Shown here one piece after another: positions 61,823-64,000 of a DNA stretch of 64,000 nucleotides. Each line of letters opens with the position of its first letter. Within the stretch, counting starts at the first letter, position 1. A program made the translations under genes and the position numbers. Origin of the DNA: Paracoccaceae bacterium (GTDB taxonomy: Bacteria; Pseudomonadota; Alphaproteobacteria; Rhodobacterales; Rhodobacteraceae); assembly GCA_003605175.1 (NCBI GenBank), contig QWDA01000001.1:1-64000 (forward strand), written 5' to 3'. The notes below the pieces were generated by a model that was not told where the DNA came from, did not search any database, and saw nothing but the letters and a program-made list of their open reading frames with translations.

Positions 61823-63217
61823 TCACTCCGCCGCGAAGGCCCGTCCGGCCGTCGCCGATGCCGCCCCCTTCGGAAACCGCAGCGTGAGCACCGCGACACC
61901 GGAAACCCCCTCTGCCGCGAGCCCCTGCGCGAGCCCGCCCAAAGGCAGCGCGAAGCGCCGTTCCCGCGGCGTGGACACCGCCGCCGCTATCTCCACCGGC
62001 ATCTCCGCCGGTGCGCCCGCCGCGATCAGCGCCGAAGCGATCCGCCCCGCCGCGCCCACGCCCATATAGACCGCCAGCACCACCCCCGGCCGCACGTGAT
62101 GCGCCCAGTCCGGATCCGGATCGCCCGGCCGGCAGGCGCCGGTGACGAACACCACCGCATCGGTCTCGCCCCGCTCGGTCAGGCTCCGCCCGGCCGAGGC
62201 CGCCGCCGCGCTCGCCGCCGTCACGCCCGGCACCACCTCGCAGGGCACGCCCGCCGCCCGCGCCGCCGCGATCTCCTCGGTCGCGCGCCCGAAGATCGAC
62301 GGATCGCCCGACTTGAGCCGCACGACGCGCCGCCCCTTCCGCGCCTCGGCCACGACCCGCCCGCAGATCCGCGCCTGCGGCCAGGCCGAGGCCCCCACCG
62401 CCTTGCCCACACAGACCCGCTCCGCATCGCGCCGCGCCAGTTCCAACACCTCGGGGTCCACCAACCGGTCGTAGAAAATCACGTCGGCCTCCTGCAGCCG
62501 CTCCACCGCCCGCAGCGTCAACAGGTCCCGCGCGCCCGGCCCGGCGCCTACCAGCGCGATATGCCCCGCGCCCGCGCCCTCGGGCACGCGCCGCTCGGCA
62601 ATCGCCGCCTTCAAGAGCGCCGCCGCCTCGCGCTCGGCGCCCTGGTCGTGCAACACCGCCGGCCGGCCCCGGAACGCCCAGTCCCAGAACGCCCGCCGCT
62701 GCGCCCTCGGAATCGCTTCGGCCACCGCGCCCCGCATCCGCCCCGCCAGAGCCGCCCAGGAGCCGATCCGCGGCGGCAGCATCGTCTCGACCCGCGTCTT
62801 GATCGCCCGCGCCAGCACTGGCGCCGTCCCCTCGGTGCCGATCGCCACCACCACCGGGTCGCGGTCGACGATCGACGGTGTCGTCGCGTCGCACAGCTCC
62901 GGCCGGTCGACCACGTTCACCACTGCGCCCGCCGCCTTCGCCACGCCATGCAGCGCGGCATCCGCCCCCGCACAGCCCGTCGCCACGAACACCAAGGCCG
63001 CGCCTTCGAACACCTCCGCCCCCGCGGGCCCGGCCACATGCCGCGCCCGCCCGCGCGCCACCAGATCGCGCAGCTCGGCATCGAGCACCGGCGCCAGCAG
63101 CACGATCTCCGCCTCGGTCTTCAGCATCAGCCGCGCCTTCTGCGCCGCCTGCTCGCCGCCGCCCGCGATCACCACGCGGCGGCCGGTCATGCGCAGGAAC
63201 ATCGGAAAGGATTGCAT
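61823..63217 (-). CDS. cysG: siroheme synthase (CysG: SUMT plus dehydrogenase/ferrochelatase)
   Basis: 464 residues. N-terminal NAD-binding precorrin-2 dehydrogenase/chelatase: VVIAGGGEQAAQKARLMLKT, VNVVDRPELCDATTPSIVDR; C-terminal [82 protein letters not shown]. It makes siroheme for nitrite and sulphite reductases. It lies 5 bp downstream of the nasA stop, so it is part of the nitrate-assimilation operon. Confidence 0.95.
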   Translation of the reverse strand: MQSFPMFLRMTGRRVVIAGGGEQAAQKARLMLKTEAEIVLLAPVLDAELRDLVARGRARHVAGPAGAEVFEGAALVFVATGCAGADAALHGVAKAAGAVVNVVDRPELCDATTPSIVDRDPVVVAIGTEGTAPVLARAIKTRVETMLPPRIGSWAALAGRMRGAVAEAIPRAQRRAFWDWAFRGRPAVLHDQGAEREAAALLKAAIAERRVPEGAGAGHIALVGAGPGARDLLTLRAVERLQEADVIFYDRLVDPEVLELARRDAERVCVGKAVGASAWPQARICGRVVAEARKGRRVVRLKSGDPSIFGRATEEIAAARAAGVPCEVVPGVTAASAAAASAGRSLTERGETDAVVFVTGACRPGDPDPDWAHHVRPGVVLAVYMGVGAAGRIASALIAAGAPAEMPVEIAAAVSTPRERRFALPLGGLAQGLAAEGVSGVAVLTLRFPKGAASATAGRAFAAE

Positions 63218-63222
63218 CGCGC

Positions 63223-64000
63223 CTACTCCGCCGCTTCCCGGATCGAGAACCGCTCGATCAGCGCCGCGATCTCCGGCCGGCAGGAGCCGCAACTCGTCCC
63301 CGCCTGCGTCGCGGTGCAGACCCGCTCCAGATCGGCTCCCGCCGCGCCCTGGATCGCCTCGATCAACTGGTTCCGCCCCACCCCCATGCAGGCGCAGACC
63401 GTCGGCCCCGGATCGGGCAGATCCGCCCCCGGCCGCGCCGCCAGCAGCGAGGGCACCGCCACCCCCAGTTGCGCCGCCACGAAATCGCGCGCCACCGCCA
63501 CCGGTTCGGGCGCGACGAACAGGGCCGCCACCAGCCGCCCGGCCTCGTGGAACGCCAGCCGCGTCAGACCGCGCCCGGCATCGGCATAGGTCTCGGGCGG
63601 CGCGTCGGTGCCGAACATGTCCTGCGCCCATCGGCCCCAATCCTCGGGAACCTCCGTCCCGGCCAGTTCCAGCCGCCAGCCCGCCTCCGCCCGCATCCGC
63701 GCCCAGTAGCGGCACTCCGGTGCCACCGGCCGGGCCGAGACCGCAAAGCCGTACCACGCCGCCTCGAACCGCGCGATCGCCACCACCCCGGCCTTCGACT
63801 CGGGCTGACCGGAGATCGGATCCGTCGCCGCCGCCACCAGCGGCCCGACCTTCGCCGCAGGTGCCGTCTCGCCGGTCCAGTGCATCGGCGCGAAGGGCGC
63901 GCCCTTCGCCGCGTCCGGGCTCACCAGCACCCGCAGGATCGCTTCGCCCGAGGGCGAGGTGACCCGCGCCAGATCGGCGGGCGCGAGGCCCAGGGCCTCG
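63223..64000 (-). CDS. nasA: assimilatory nitrate reductase catalytic subunit, C-terminus (continues beyond window)
   Basis: About 259 residues visible. The end of the molybdopterin-dinucleotide-binding domain (LGLAPADLARVTSPSGEAIL, PFAPMHWTGE) is followed by a C-terminal BFD-type [2Fe-2S] domain with CACMGVGRNQLIEAIQGAAG and GTSCGSCRPEIAALI (four Cys). This layout is the cytosolic NasA/NasC type, which reduces nitrate to nitrite. Stop at 63,223, 5 bp before the cysG start. Confidence 0.9.
   Translation of the reverse strand, partial: EALGLAPADLARVTSPSGEAILRVLVSPDAAKGAPFAPMHWTGETAPAAKVGPLVAAATDPISGQPESKAGVVAIARFEAAWYGFAVSARPVAPECRYWARMRAEAGWRLELAGTEVPEDWGRWAQDMFGTDAPPETYADAGRGLTRLAFHEAGRLVAALFVAPEPVAVARDFVAAQLGVAVPSLLAARPGADLPDPGPTVCACMGVGRNQLIEAIQGAAGADLERVCTATQAGTSCGSCRPEIAALIERFSIREAAE

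Overview
The window is about 68-70% GC and carries genes typical of the Rhodobacteraceae/Paracoccaceae (Alphaproteobacteria, Rhodobacterales). These include an Entner-Doudoroff edd-eda pair, an AI-2E permease-hdaA-ppk-ppx run, an alphaproteobacterial HdaA, a glucosylglycerol (GgpS type) operon, prfC, metG, galU and an assimilatory nitrate reductase/siroheme end. Identification is by protein motifs and gene order only; no database search was possible.

Layout. 1-640: the cut-off 5' end of an IS element next to a headless trypsin-like protease remnant. 640-12,040: chromosomal core (small secreted YHCH protein, eda/edd with a LacI-type operator, a small basic protein, an rRNA methyltransferase overlapping a PIN-domain gene, ppx, ppk, hdaA, AI-2E permease), interrupted by a palindromic MITE-like intergenic repeat and two 11-bp-periodic repeat arrays. 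12,360-29,990: a genomic island. Its left part is a scar of IS5-like and IS1182-like fragments cutting a tyrosine recombinase, then a LysR/DSD1/ornithine-cyclodeaminase-like catabolic cluster, a two-gene CxxCH cytochrome-like unit and a complete IS3-family element. Its right part is the backbone of an integrative element (DUF2493 head fused to an RHS core, Toprim, ParB-like, DUF932, tyrosine integrase) inserted in the 5' end of dusA. An AT-rich pair, a RelA/SpoT-domain synthetase plus a small C-terminally membrane-anchored protein, sits between DUF932 and ParB. It is the best candidate in the window for an undescribed signalling or defence module.

29,947-64,000: core again. dusA with an overlapping 2-oxoglutarate-oxygenase-like gene; gpsA-ggpP-ggpS for the compatible solute glucosylglycerol; galU; metG; a polytopic membrane protein; a DEAD-box helicase; prfC with a translationally coupled DUF6869 gene; a TadE/TadG pair; an atypical SDR; an orphan FbpC-like ATPase; aroQ; trmO; an M48 peptidase; a Gfo/Idh/MocA dehydrogenase; a class III aminotransferase with a divergent-type TetR regulator; an acyl-CoA synthetase; an MsbA-like ABC exporter; a periplasmic binding protein paired with a GGDEF-EAL protein; and cysG next to the C-terminus of nasA, which runs off the window.

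Island backbone genes are all on the minus strand and are read away from dusA. Three of them (DUF932, ParB, DUF2493) have similar stem-loop leaders placed directly before their ribosome binding sites, which suggests shared post-transcriptional control.
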